DNA from: Clostridiales bacterium
Lineage (GTDB): Bacteria > Bacillota > Clostridia > Lachnospirales > Lachnospiraceae
Assembly: GCA_019420275.1 (NCBI GenBank)
Contig: JAHZHN010000002.1
Coordinates: 204,285 to 268,284 of the forward strand
Reading direction: 5' to 3'
Length of the DNA stretch: 64,000 bases
Part shown: positions 7,147-14,947 of the stretch, piece by piece
Numbering within the stretch: position 1 is the stretch's first letter
Layout of the letters: the number at the start of each line of letters is the position of its first letter
Notes under the pieces: model-generated
The model's input: only the letters and a program-made list of their open reading frames with translations
What the model was told of the DNA's origin: nothing
Database searches by the model: none
Program-made: the position numbers and the translations under genes

Positions 7147-7617
7147 TTACACATTCAGAACGATTTTGATCGTATGATCTTCCATTATCTCTTCTGAATA
7201 GATCTCCATTCCCTCGGATGACAGATGTTCTTTTAATCTCTCATATGTAAATTCCTGAACATTAAAACCATACTCTTCTTCTAATAAAATCAGCTCCTGA
7301 ATCAGTTCTTCCGATTCTGGCTGACAGCCTAAATCTACTTCATAGACTCCCTGTGGATTTTTTCTGTATATCAGCTGTTTCCCCTCGGCTGATGCTCTGA
7401 TTGTTCCGTCGTCTTTCAGCCTTACTTCCATTCCATGCTCTTTTAATGTTTTGATCAAAAGATCTTCGTCTGTAAAATTGGTTTCAATCCTGCTTTCTGT
7501 CTTTTCTCCCAGCATCTTCTGCTGCTGACGAAATTTCAGAAAAGTACGGATACTGCTTATGCTGCATGTCCCGGTCACCGCAACGGACAATGCAACCATC
7601 GTTAATGTCATCGACAT
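7147..7617 (-). CDS. DUF1257/Ycf35-like protein with N-terminal membrane segment
   Basis: The 156-residue product starts with a hydrophobic segment (about 4-22) that could anchor it in the membrane. From residue 46 (NFTDEDLLIKTLKEHGMEV) to the end (EIMEDHTIKIVLNV) the pattern follows DUF1257, the family of plastid/cyanobacterial Ycf35: a leading helix, a strand-rich middle (YRKNPQGVYEVDLG), an E-rich helix and a final DGTI-like strand. The assignment is by pattern and is supported by context: DUF1257, DUF2997 and Ycf46-like ATPases are known neighbours elsewhere, and all three occur here. The molecular function is unknown. AGGAGG precedes the ATG at 7617; the AAA+ gene ends nine bases upstream. 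Confidence 0.65.
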   Translation of the reverse strand: MSMTLTMVALSVAVTGTCSISSIRTFLKFRQQQKMLGEKTESRIETNFTDEDLLIKTLKEHGMEVRLKDDGTIRASAEGKQLIYRKNPQGVYEVDLGCQPESEELIQELILLEEEYGFNVQEFTYERLKEHLSSEGMEIYSEEIMEDHTIKIVLNV

Positions 7618-7626
7618 AATTTCCTC

Positions 7627-9279
7627 CTAAAAATCCAGCAGCCGGCCTCCCCGGCTTGTATTAATATCTCCTTCTTTATCTTCTTTTCGCGTCTGATCAC
7701 TGACCCGATACCTCTTCAGATCTTCTTTTGCCGTGGCTGCAACCGCCCTGATGTTTGCCCATTCTCTTAGTTCCTTGATTTGTTCCTTTTGTGTTACTGA
7801 CAACGGAATCGTCATAGTCACTGCCTGTTCGATATCGGCCGGTACAATATTTCTCTTTTCAAAAAAGGCTTCATACAGCGCATTATAAATGACCTGTTCG
7901 ATCTCCGCTCCTACAAATCCTTCACTGATGTTCGCCAGATGTTCCAGAAGTTCTTCCGTTATGACAAAGTTTTCCCCTGCTTCACAGGAACAAATTTTCT
8001 TTCTGATATGCAGTTCGAAAATCTTTTTCCTCTCCGAAAAGGTAGGAAGATCTACAAAAAAGATTTCATCAAATCGGCCTTTCCTCAGCAGTTCCGGCGG
8101 CAGTGTTCTGATATTGTTGGCAGTTGCAATGACAAAAACGGGGGACTCCTTCTCCTGCATCCAGGTTAAAAAAGAAGCAAACACCCTTGCGGACGTCCCT
8201 CCGTCTCCGGTTGCTTCTCCTCCGGAAGCAAAGCCTTTTTCAATCTCATCGATCCATAGGATGGAAGGTGCCACTGCTTCTGCCGTAGCAATCGCTTTCC
8301 TCATATTTTCTTCTGAACTTCCTACTACGCCGCTGAAAATCCTCCCCATATCCATTTTCAAAAGAGGGAGTTCCCAGATGGCGCTCATTGCCTTAGCCGT
8401 AAGGCTTTTCCCGCATCCTGGTACGCCTGTGATCAGCACTCCTTTTGGCGCCGGAAGATGATAAAACGCTGCTCTTTCGCTCCATGAATCTTTTCTTTTT
8501 AACAGCCACTTTTTCAGATTTTCCAGTCCTCCGATATCTTCCAGACTTAAATCTGATTTAATAAATTCCAGGATTCCAGTTTTGCGGACCACCTGATTTT
8601 TCTCTTCCATTACCGTTTGAAATGCTTTCCGATTCAGTCCTTTTAGCTCCACCATAGCTTTGGAAAAAGCGTTTTCTGCCTCCTGAAGTGTCAGCCCTAA
8701 GGCAGCTTTCGCCAAACTTCTTCGCTCACTTGCATTTAAATCCACCCGGATGACATCCGCATTCGTTTCAATCAGATCATCCATAACAGACTGAATCTGA
8801 TCTGCTGTTGGAAGAGGAAATTCCAGCACTGTAATCTCTTTCTGCAGATCTTCCGGAAGAACTAAAACCGGCGATAAAAATACGATTGTTTTCATATAAG
8901 TTCCCAATGACCGGCTGTTGGACAGATAATCCCTCAGACGGCGAATCAGCGCATAATCCGGCGCCCGGTTCCCAGTTCCAAAAAACACATGAAAGTCCTT
9001 CAATACAAGAATCATATTTTCTTCCGTCTTTTCTGCAAAATCAATCGCCGCGAAGGGACGGACCGTTTCATTCTTTTTCCCAGGCTCTCCTTTTTTTCGG
9101 ATACCAGTCGTCTGACTCCAGACATACACTTCCCGTCCGCTTTGAAAAAACTCTGTATTTTCTGCCGCGTCATAAATCATTTGCAGCGCACGGTCTTCCT
9201 CCCAGGTAGGAATATACACGAACGGAAACCTTGCCTTTACCAGATTGGCAAACTGCACATCAATCCCATGATATTTCAT
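7627..9279 (-). CDS. Ycf46-like AAA+ ATPase
   Basis: The 550-residue protein begins with a Ycf46-type N-terminal domain (ANLVKARFPFVYIPTWEEDR), followed by an AAA+ module at about 240-450. Walker A is GVPGCGKS, Walker B is ILWIDEIEKGF, sensor 1 lies in VIATANN and the arginine finger in LRKGRFDE. The C-terminal lid follows (LANISEGFVGAEIEQVIYNA). It is a classical-clade AAA+ (FtsH/CDC48-like core) without a protease domain, so it is probably a remodelling ATPase. The start at 9279 is chosen because AGGAGG lies nine bases before it; an upstream in-frame codon overlaps that site. The gene overlaps the radical SAM gene by 20 bases. The vWA, DUF1257 and DUF2997 products are the likely co-factors or clients (inference). 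Confidence 0.9.
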   Translation of the reverse strand: MKYHGIDVQFANLVKARFPFVYIPTWEEDRALQMIYDAAENTEFFQSGREVYVWSQTTGIRKKGEPGKKNETVRPFAAIDFAEKTEENMILVLKDFHVFFGTGNRAPDYALIRRLRDYLSNSRSLGTYMKTIVFLSPVLVLPEDLQKEITVLEFPLPTADQIQSVMDDLIETNADVIRVDLNASERRSLAKAALGLTLQEAENAFSKAMVELKGLNRKAFQTVMEEKNQVVRKTGILEFIKSDLSLEDIGGLENLKKWLLKRKDSWSERAAFYHLPAPKGVLITGVPGCGKSLTAKAMSAIWELPLLKMDMGRIFSGVVGSSEENMRKAIATAEAVAPSILWIDEIEKGFASGGEATGDGGTSARVFASFLTWMQEKESPVFVIATANNIRTLPPELLRKGRFDEIFFVDLPTFSERKKIFELHIRKKICSCEAGENFVITEELLEHLANISEGFVGAEIEQVIYNALYEAFFEKRNIVPADIEQAVTMTIPLSVTQKEQIKELREWANIRAVAATAKEDLKRYRVSDQTRKEDKEGDINTSRGGRLLDF

Positions 9280-9889
9280 TGCTGCCGTGCCTCCTTTTTT
9301 CACAATTTCTCAATGCCTCAAAATCTCCCATTCCATTGATCCGTATTCTGCCGTCCGGATCAATCCGGATTTCAAGAGAATTTTTCCAGGACAGAAGGTC
9401 TTCTTTTTTGTACCGGTCTGTCAGAAATAGAAATCTCTGATTGGAGGATCCTGCCAGAGGACGGTTAAAACTTTTTTTATCCTCCTCAAACGGACCATCG
9501 ATCAAAAGATCTGTTTCTTTTAGCAACTCCGTTTCCGCAAGTCCTTTTTTCTCCAGATCTTCCATTCGATAACCGGTAAATGTAAGAACACTCAAACCAT
9601 GTTTTTTCGCTTCTTTCGCCAGTTTCGCTGACTCCTGTGCCTGATCAAACGGCTCTCCTCCTAAAAGAGTGAGTCCCTCCAGCTTCTTTCCTTTTTGCGC
9701 CGCACTTTCTATAGCCTGACGCAGATCTTCTTTTAACTCCTCGATTTCCATCCATTGTCCCTCTTCGGGATCCCAGGTATCTCGCGCAAAACATCCCGGA
9801 CAGTGATGGCTGCACCCCTGTACCCAGATACAATATCGAATTCCCGGTCCTTCTGCGGCCGTCTCTCTTAAAATTCTGTGAACTCTCAT
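9260..9889 (-). CDS. NrdG-like radical SAM protein
   Basis: The 209-residue protein matches the small single-domain radical SAM enzymes typified by the anaerobic ribonucleotide reductase activase. The cluster motif is CSHHCPGC (C-x3-C-x2-C) near residue 29, preceded by EGPGIRYCIWVQG. LTLLGGEPF near residue 76 is the SAM-binding GGE motif. No nrdD lies nearby; the gene sits between a helix-hairpin-helix membrane protein and a Ycf46-like ATPase, so a role as a dedicated activase or modifying enzyme for this operon is inferred. The ATG at 9889 follows the upstream stop by two bases, and a TTG at 9895 overlapping that stop is an alternative. There is no good ribosome site, so coupling to the upstream gene is likely. 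Confidence 0.85.
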   Translation of the reverse strand: MRVHRILRETAAEGPGIRYCIWVQGCSHHCPGCFARDTWDPEEGQWMEIEELKEDLRQAIESAAQKGKKLEGLTLLGGEPFDQAQESAKLAKEAKKHGLSVLTFTGYRMEDLEKKGLAETELLKETDLLIDGPFEEDKKSFNRPLAGSSNQRFLFLTDRYKKEDLLSWKNSLEIRIDPDGRIRINGMGDFEALRNCEKRRHGSNEISWD

Positions 9890-9891
9890 GA

Positions 9892-11052
9892 TCAAATGTC
9901 AAGCACACGCCCGGTGTGCTTCCTCCTGTTATCTTTTTCCACAGGAACAGCTTCTGCCATCTTCAGAATCTGAACCGCCATATGAGGCTTAAGATTGAGA
10001 AGATCGATCAGCTCTTCCACAGACTGAAAAGCTCCTTTTTCTTCCCGGTATTCTATGGCTTCTTTCGCTAAGATCACTGTGATCCCTGGAAGTTTTGCCA
10101 GTTCCTGCTCTCCGCACCGGTTGATATCTGTCTTTTTATCCGAACTCTCAGATTTCACATCCATCATCCTGCCAGACATAGGCCTTGGCACTTCTTTCCT
10201 GTCAGAAACTTTTGGTTCTTTCATTTGTCTGCTTTGAGCACACTGCGTCTTCCTCTTCTCCGCTTTGTGGTGATTTTGTTCTTTATAATGGCGCATCACC
10301 CTGGATTTCATGACTTCTTCTTCGCTCGGTCGGATTTTTTCGTAGGCTTCCAGATACAAAAGATATTCTTTTCGCTTTGAAAAACTGTGAATGATGCTTC
10401 CCAGCCAGACCAGATATACAATTCTCATGATTTCCGGCAGGACTGCAGTCATAAAACTGTCTGAAAACCACCCCTGCCTGTCATGGGCATAAGGAATTAC
10501 GATCATGCACAAAAGAAAACCGCATAACATAAAAAAATACACAGCCATCCATTTTATATATTTCTCTATATGTGCTTTTCTCACGGCACATCCAAAGCCA
10601 GCCCAGGCAAACAGCGGCAGGGACAGCCATGGCCATCTTACCTTTCTCAGACTCTTCGCCGACAAATCCCTCTCCAGAGGTTCTTTTGTATTTGTTTCTC
10701 TCCTGATTTTCTCCCGCAGCGCTTCCTCTCTCTGGCCAAGATCTGTTCCATACATTTCAAACGTCATCCAGTATTCTTTTCTGAATCTCAGTACAGAAAT
10801 GATCCCAATTCCCCACTGCAGTATAAAAACCAGTATCTGAAACATCATAAAATCAATCATTGCCGGACTATTTGCTCTAAACATCCCAAATAATAAGTTT
10901 GCAAAATTAAATGGTCCTGCGAGAAAAAACGCCAGGAAATATCCTTTCCACCGTTTCGTATCCTGATACATTCTCCAATAGGTCACACAGCTCAGGCCGA
11001 GGAAAGCAAAGCCTGTTTTAGGAATGTACTTCACTTTTTCATTCTTTCCCAT
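9892..11052 (-). CDS. Membrane protein with C-terminal helix-hairpin-helix (ComEA-like) domain
   Basis: The 386-residue product has about six hydrophobic segments in its first 240 residues (for example AFLGLSCVTYW, YFLAFFLAGPFNFANLLFG, WMAVYFFMLCGFLLCMIVI). A long, basic, probably disordered linker (about 250-310) follows. A final helix-hairpin-helix pair reads INRCGEQELAKLPGI and YREEKGAFQSVEELIDLL (about 313-365). HhH repeats of this ComEA/UvrC type bind DNA or other nucleic acid without sequence specificity. The layout would place a nucleic-acid-binding tail in the cytoplasm beside the membrane (inference). The gene starts 18 bases after the DUF2997 gene. No family name is recognised for the membrane part. 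Confidence 0.75.
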   Translation of the reverse strand: MGKNEKVKYIPKTGFAFLGLSCVTYWRMYQDTKRWKGYFLAFFLAGPFNFANLLFGMFRANSPAMIDFMMFQILVFILQWGIGIISVLRFRKEYWMTFEMYGTDLGQREEALREKIRRETNTKEPLERDLSAKSLRKVRWPWLSLPLFAWAGFGCAVRKAHIEKYIKWMAVYFFMLCGFLLCMIVIPYAHDRQGWFSDSFMTAVLPEIMRIVYLVWLGSIIHSFSKRKEYLLYLEAYEKIRPSEEEVMKSRVMRHYKEQNHHKAEKRKTQCAQSRQMKEPKVSDRKEVPRPMSGRMMDVKSESSDKKTDINRCGEQELAKLPGITVILAKEAIEYREEKGAFQSVEELIDLLNLKPHMAVQILKMAEAVPVEKDNRRKHTGRVLDI

Positions 11053-11070
11053 AATGTTCCGCTCCTCTTT

Positions 11071-11280
11071 TTATCGGCTTATTTTCATTTCTGTTCCCTG
11101 AATCTGTGTCATTTCTTCTTCACCCTCATAATACTCTGACGTATAATCAGAATCCACGGCCTGCGCATGCAGCATTTTTTCCAGTAATTCTACATACTTC
11201 AGACAGCTTTTCCCTTTTATCCCAAACGTTTCTGCATCAATCTTTCCATCCGGATGGATACAAATTTCAATCTGTTTCAT
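11071..11280 (-). CDS. DUF2997 family small protein
   Basis: This 69-residue protein shows the DUF2997 pattern: a first strand IEICIHPDGKI, a GIKGKSCLKYVELLEKML helix containing the conserved Cys, and a Tyr-rich acidic C-terminus (TSEYYEGEEE). It has no signal or membrane segment. Function is unknown; the family is known as a neighbour of DUF1257 (Ycf35) and ferredoxin-like or AAA+ genes in cyanobacteria. It is the first gene of the eight-gene operon, with a TATAAT 31 bases upstream and GGGAGGAAAGG before the ATG. Confidence 0.75.
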   Translation of the reverse strand: MKQIEICIHPDGKIDAETFGIKGKSCLKYVELLEKMLHAQAVDSDYTSEYYEGEEEMTQIQGTEMKISR

Positions 11281-11310
11281 TTTTCCTTTCCTCCCATTAA
11301 ACTCTTTATC

Positions 11311-11316
11311 ATTATA
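11311..11316 (-). promoter_or_regulatory. Candidate -10 element of the AAA+/ADP-ribose operon
   Basis: TATAAT on the minus strand lies 31 bases before the DUF2997 start. The -35 region, 17 bases upstream, is only a T-run that overlaps the bioB terminator tail, so the promoter is weak or activator-dependent if real. Confidence 0.5.
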
Positions 11317-11338
11317 TCATTCCTATATAAAATAAAAA

Positions 11339-11365
11339 AGAAGGGCATAAAAAATATACCCTTCT
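11339..11365 (-). terminator. Intrinsic terminator of bioB
   Basis: AGAAGGG pairs with CCCTTCT around an A/T loop, and the minus-strand transcript ends in six U residues. It lies 19 bases after the bioB stop. Confidence 0.8.
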
Positions 11366-11383
11366 GATTGATTCTATTATTTT

Positions 11384-12346
11384 CTATTCCGGTTTGTATC
11401 CCAATGACCGAATCAGTTCCATATCTGTTTCCACGGTAATTCCTGATGTTGTCAGCATGTCTCCTGAAATTGCCGCGTTTGCCCCGCTCTGAAAACACGC
11501 TTTTCCCTTATCCTCCATCAGCCCTCTTCCTCCTGCCAGACGAATAAATCCATCCGGTACCAAAAAGCGAAAGACTGCGATGCAGCGAAGGATTTCTTCC
11601 TGGGACAGCGCGGGATTGTTCTCATACGGAGTGCCAGGAATCGGATTTAAGACATTTACCGGTATGGATCTGACGCCCAGTTTTCTCGCTGTCAGTACCA
11701 TATCAATCCGGTCTTCCATGGACTCTCCCAGGCCAAGGATTCCCCCGGAACAGACAGAAAGTCCTGCCCGTTTCGCCGCCTGTATGGCCCCAATCTTTTC
11801 CTCATAGGTATGCGTTGTACACACTTGCGGAAAATATCTTTCAGACGATTCCAGATTGCAGTGTACTCTGGTGACTCCTGCTTCCTTTAATTTGCAGTAT
11901 TGTTTTTCCTTCAAAAGGCCCAGCGAAACACAAATCTGAATGTCTGTTTCTTCTTTGATCCTTCGGATGCTTTCACAGAGCCGATCCACTTCCTGATCAG
12001 GCAGACTCCTCCCTGATGTCACAATAGAATATCGCAGAACACCTCGGTCCGCATTATATTTTGCTTCTTTTACAAGTTCCTGGGTTCCAAGCAGCGGATA
12101 TGTATGTTTCAAACCTGTATGATATCTGGAACTCTGGGCGCAGAATTTGCAGTCTTCCGAACATTTGCCTGACTTTCCATTGATGATCGTGCAAATGTCA
12201 AATTGACTGCCGCAAAATTTCCTGCGGATATCATCTGCCGCCTCTGTCAGTTCCTCCAATGGCGCTTTTGCCAGAAGCAAAGCTTCTTCTTTCTCGATCC
12301 ATTCTCCAGAAAATATTTTTTCTTTCCATTGCCGCACAATACTCAT
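11384..12346 (-). CDS. bioB: Biotin synthase
   Basis: The 320-residue radical SAM enzyme inserts sulfur into dethiobiotin, the last step of biotin synthesis. The SAM cluster motif CSEDCKFCAQS is near residue 62. The family's SYQGYAQ-type position and TIM-barrel strands (CNLESSERYFPQVCTTHTYE, VLNPIPGTPYE, RLAGGRG) are recognisable, including conserved Asn/Asp and Arg residues for the second Fe-S cluster. Length is normal. It is transcribed alone from a consensus promoter at 12389-12417 that overlaps a BirA-type operator. No other biotin-pathway genes are in the window, but birA is (43313-44296). Confidence 0.95.
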   Translation of the reverse strand: MSIVRQWKEKIFSGEWIEKEEALLLAKAPLEELTEAADDIRRKFCGSQFDICTIINGKSGKCSEDCKFCAQSSRYHTGLKHTYPLLGTQELVKEAKYNADRGVLRYSIVTSGRSLPDQEVDRLCESIRRIKEETDIQICVSLGLLKEKQYCKLKEAGVTRVHCNLESSERYFPQVCTTHTYEEKIGAIQAAKRAGLSVCSGGILGLGESMEDRIDMVLTARKLGVRSIPVNVLNPIPGTPYENNPALSQEEILRCIAVFRFLVPDGFIRLAGGRGLMEDKGKACFQSGANAAISGDMLTTSGITVETDMELIRSLGYKPE

Positions 12347-12388
12347 AATAATTTCCTTCTTTCACTCTCGTTGTCTGATTTCTATCTG

Positions 12389-12417
12389 ATTATAAGCAGT
12401 GCAGGTTCTATTGTCAA
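12389..12417 (-). promoter_or_regulatory. Consensus SigA promoter of bioB
   Basis: TTGACA (12412-12417) and TATAAT (12389-12394), both perfect, are separated by 17 bases on the minus strand. The start of transcription would fall about 35 bases before the bioB ATG. Confidence 0.9.
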
Positions 12418-12442
12418 CTTATTCATTTTAACAGTTTACATT
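12410..12442. promoter_or_regulatory. Probable BirA operator at bioB
   Basis: ATTGTCAAC, 15 bases, GTTTACATT forms an imperfect inverted repeat that resembles the Firmicute BirA operator (TTGTNAAC-type halves about 15 bases apart). It covers the -35 element of bioB, as expected of a repressor site. BirA encoded at 43313-44296 retains a DNA-binding domain. Confidence 0.6.
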
Positions 12443-12528
12443 TCGGTTTTTCTGCTGCCTTTTTACGAAGACCCTGCTGATTCTTTTGAAACAGAATGCC
12501 AGACAGATTTGCAGTTTGATACAGTTCT

Positions 12529-13227
12529 CTACACATAATATTCTTGTCCGTCTTCCAGCCGAAGACATGCCAGGCGTCCGCCGTCCTGACGCCGTTCGTT
12601 TCCCGTGTCAATATCAGTGTATCTGCGACTCTGATAAATCCTTGGCTGTTCCCAATCCGGCAGGAACACCGTTGGATAATGTCCCACGATGACCCGGCAG
12701 TCAAACTTTACCGACGCCGGTATGTAATGAATATCATTGGAGAAAAGATATCTCTCCTGATCATGGTCTGCTGCTTTTTCAACAGATGCCTCAATATCTA
12801 TCGTATCCTTTTTTCCACTGACCACATAATCTGCATTCAGCCCCGAATGTGTCAGAAAATATTTGTTGTTTCCTAATATCACCTTTTGATAAATTGGCAA
12901 ATCTTTTAGATATTCTGTTAAATTTTCTTGTTCACTCTGAGAAAGAGCATCTACTTCCTTTCTCGAGCTGAGACCGCCGCAGGCATCCCAGAAAGACGCT
13001 CCTATGATTCCTTTCAGATATCGTTCACACAAATATTCATGATTTCCCTTAATCAGAGTGATATTGCCCGTTTTCTGAATCAACGCCAGAAGGCGGAGAT
13101 TTTCTGCGCCTTTATCTATGGCATCCCCCAAAATATACATTTGATCTTGTTTTGCAAAATGAATTTTATGAAGCATTTTTTCAAATCTGCGGCAATCCCC
13201 ATGTATATCGCTGATTAAATAGATCAT
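12529..13227 (-). CDS. Calcineurin-like metallophosphoesterase (PrpE/ApaH-type)
   Basis: The 232-residue protein has all motifs of the phosphoprotein phosphatase/diadenosine tetraphosphatase class: SDIHGD at residue 6, GDAIDKG near 36, KGNHEYL near 63 and THSGLNADYV near 132, with a late GHYP motif. These residues bind two metal ions. Substrates in this class range from phosphoproteins to dinucleoside polyphosphates; the sequence does not decide between them. The start at 13227 is chosen from AGGAGG eight bases upstream. It follows xylB by 27 bases and is probably co-transcribed with it. Confidence 0.85.
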   Translation of the reverse strand: MIYLISDIHGDCRRFEKMLHKIHFAKQDQMYILGDAIDKGAENLRLLALIQKTGNITLIKGNHEYLCERYLKGIIGASFWDACGGLSSRKEVDALSQSEQENLTEYLKDLPIYQKVILGNNKYFLTHSGLNADYVVSGKKDTIDIEASVEKAADHDQERYLFSNDIHYIPASVKFDCRVIVGHYPTVFLPDWEQPRIYQSRRYTDIDTGNERRQDGGRLACLRLEDGQEYYV

Positions 13228-13254
13228 AATCTCCGCCTCCTGCATTCTCCCAGA

Positions 13255-14721
13255 CTATTTTATGTGATAAAACTCTTTCAGTGCCGGATACAGTTTCCGG
13301 TATTTTTGATATTTTTCTTCGTATCTTTCCGCTAACTGAGGATCGGGTTCTTCTGTATCGATAATCTTCACCAGTTTGTCTGCCGCTTCTTCCACTGATG
13401 GAAATACGCCGCATCCCACCGCTGCCAGCATTGCGGCTCCATACCCAGGACCTTCTTCGCTCTCGATCCTGTCAATCTTCATATTCATAATATTGGCAAT
13501 CATTTTTCTCCAGAGAGGACTTTTGGCGCCTCCGCCGCATATTTTGCTGCGCTTCGGATGCAGGCCTGTGCTTTTGGCAGCTTCAACGGAATCTCTTAAT
13601 CCAAACGCAACACCTTCCAGCATTGCCTGGGACATATCCTCCCTGGTCGTATCCATACTCATTCCTACGAATGCCGCTCTGGCATCCGGATCATTGTGCG
13701 GTGATCTTTCTCCCATTAAATACGGCAGATAGAACACCTGATTTTCTCCTAATTTGCAGATTTTTTCCTGCTCTTTCTGATACTCCTTGGTTCTCAGGAT
13801 TTCTTCCATCCACCATTTATTGCAGGATGCCGCACTCAGCATACAGCCCATCAAATGATAATTTCCGTCCGCATGTGCAAAAGAATGAAGCGCATTGTGC
13901 TGATCCACTCCAAATTTTTTGCTGGAAATAAATACCGTGCCGGATGTTCCAACAGAAAGATTGCATTGTCCTTCTCCAACGGTTCCGGTTCCCACCGCTG
14001 CTGCGGCATTATCTCCCGCTCCGGCTATGATTTTTACATCCTGCGGGATTCCAAGTTCCTCTGCCGCCGTTTTCCTGATCTTCCCTACCGGTTCCCAGCT
14101 TTCATACAGTCTTGGAAGCTGAGATTCTTTAATGCCGCAGATTTCCATCATTTCTTCTGACCAGCATTTATGTCTCACATCCAGCAGCAATGTACCGGAA
14201 GCATCGGAATAATCCGTACAAAATTCTCCCGAAAGATAAAAAGCCAGATAATCTTTCGGCAGCATGATTTTTTTAATACGAGCAAAATTCTCGGGTTCAT
14301 TTTCCCTCATCCAAAGAATCTTTGGTGCTGTAAATCCTGCAAAAGCAATATTCCCGGTGTATCGGGATAATGTTTCCTTTCCAATCACCTGATTTAGGTA
14401 TTCTGTCTGTTTTCCTGTCCTTCCGTCATTCCAGAGGATCGCAGGCCGAATAATCTGATCATTTTCATCCAGAGCCACCAGCCCATGCATCTGTCCTCCA
14501 AAACTAATCCCCTGAATCTGACTTTTATCACACTGTGCTGTCAGTTCTCTGATTCCTTCCATGCTCTGCCGGATCCAGTCTTGGGGGTTCTGCTCTGACC
14601 ATCCTGGCTGCGGAAAATACAAAGGATATTCTTTTGATACGATTTTATGAATTTTCCCTGCTTCATCCATTAATAATAACTTTACCGCCGATGTTCCAAG
14701 ATCGACTCCAATAAATAACAT
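13255..14721 (-). CDS. xylB: Xylulokinase (FGGY carbohydrate kinase)
   Basis: The 488-residue protein opens with the ATP-binding strand FIGVDLGTSAVKLLLMDEAG. It also contains the xylulokinase-type GQMHGLV motif near residue 78, LWNDGR near 102, GAGDNAAAAVGTG near 243 and GGGAKSPLWRKMIAN near 400. XylB phosphorylates D-xylulose to xylulose 5-phosphate, which enters the pentose phosphate pathway. The ATG at 14721 follows GGAGG by nine bases. No xylose isomerase or transporter is adjacent in the window. A 14-base inverted repeat lies upstream of the promoter (14845-14883). Related pentulokinases cannot be wholly excluded. Confidence 0.9.
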   Translation of the reverse strand: MLFIGVDLGTSAVKLLLMDEAGKIHKIVSKEYPLYFPQPGWSEQNPQDWIRQSMEGIRELTAQCDKSQIQGISFGGQMHGLVALDENDQIIRPAILWNDGRTGKQTEYLNQVIGKETLSRYTGNIAFAGFTAPKILWMRENEPENFARIKKIMLPKDYLAFYLSGEFCTDYSDASGTLLLDVRHKCWSEEMMEICGIKESQLPRLYESWEPVGKIRKTAAEELGIPQDVKIIAGAGDNAAAAVGTGTVGEGQCNLSVGTSGTVFISSKKFGVDQHNALHSFAHADGNYHLMGCMLSAASCNKWWMEEILRTKEYQKEQEKICKLGENQVFYLPYLMGERSPHNDPDARAAFVGMSMDTTREDMSQAMLEGVAFGLRDSVEAAKSTGLHPKRSKICGGGAKSPLWRKMIANIMNMKIDRIESEEGPGYGAAMLAAVGCGVFPSVEEAADKLVKIIDTEEPDPQLAERYEEKYQKYRKLYPALKEFYHIK

Positions 14722-14793
14722 ATTCCGATTCCTCCTTCCAGTTCTTTCTACAGCACCAGTCATTGTCTGTCAAATTTTGCGGTTCGTAATCTT

Positions 14794-14822
14794 ATCATAT
14801 CTTTTTCGTACTGTATACACAA
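14794..14822 (-). promoter_or_regulatory. Candidate promoter of xylB
   Basis: TTGTGT (14817-14822) and TATGAT (14794-14799) are 17 bases apart on the minus strand, about 73 bases before the xylB start. Confidence 0.45.
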
Positions 14823-14844
14823 GCCGTGTTAATAGAGCAGAGCG

Positions 14845-14883
14845 TTTTTATTTCATAGAAACGCAGTTCCTATGAAATAAAAA
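14845..14883. repeat. 14-base inverted repeat upstream of xylB
   Basis: TTTTTATTTCATAG (14845-14858) is repeated in inverse as CTATGAAATAAAAA (14870-14883) around an 11-base spacer. Neither strand has a U-run directly after the stem, so it is more likely an operator or a structured RNA element than a terminator. It lies about 25 bases upstream of the xylB -35 candidate. Confidence 0.55.
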
Positions 14884-14884
14884 A

Positions 14885-14908
14885 ATGCGGTCCAGTCGAT
14901 GACCGCAT
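14885..14908 (-). terminator. Intrinsic terminator of the RNA-repair-like operon
   Basis: ATGCGGTC pairs with GACCGCAT; on the minus strand the stem is followed by seven U residues. It lies 39 bases past the zinc-ribbon gene stop. Confidence 0.85.
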
Positions 14909-14947
14909 CTTTCCAATTTATTTTGCATCAGATACTCTGTCCTTTTT

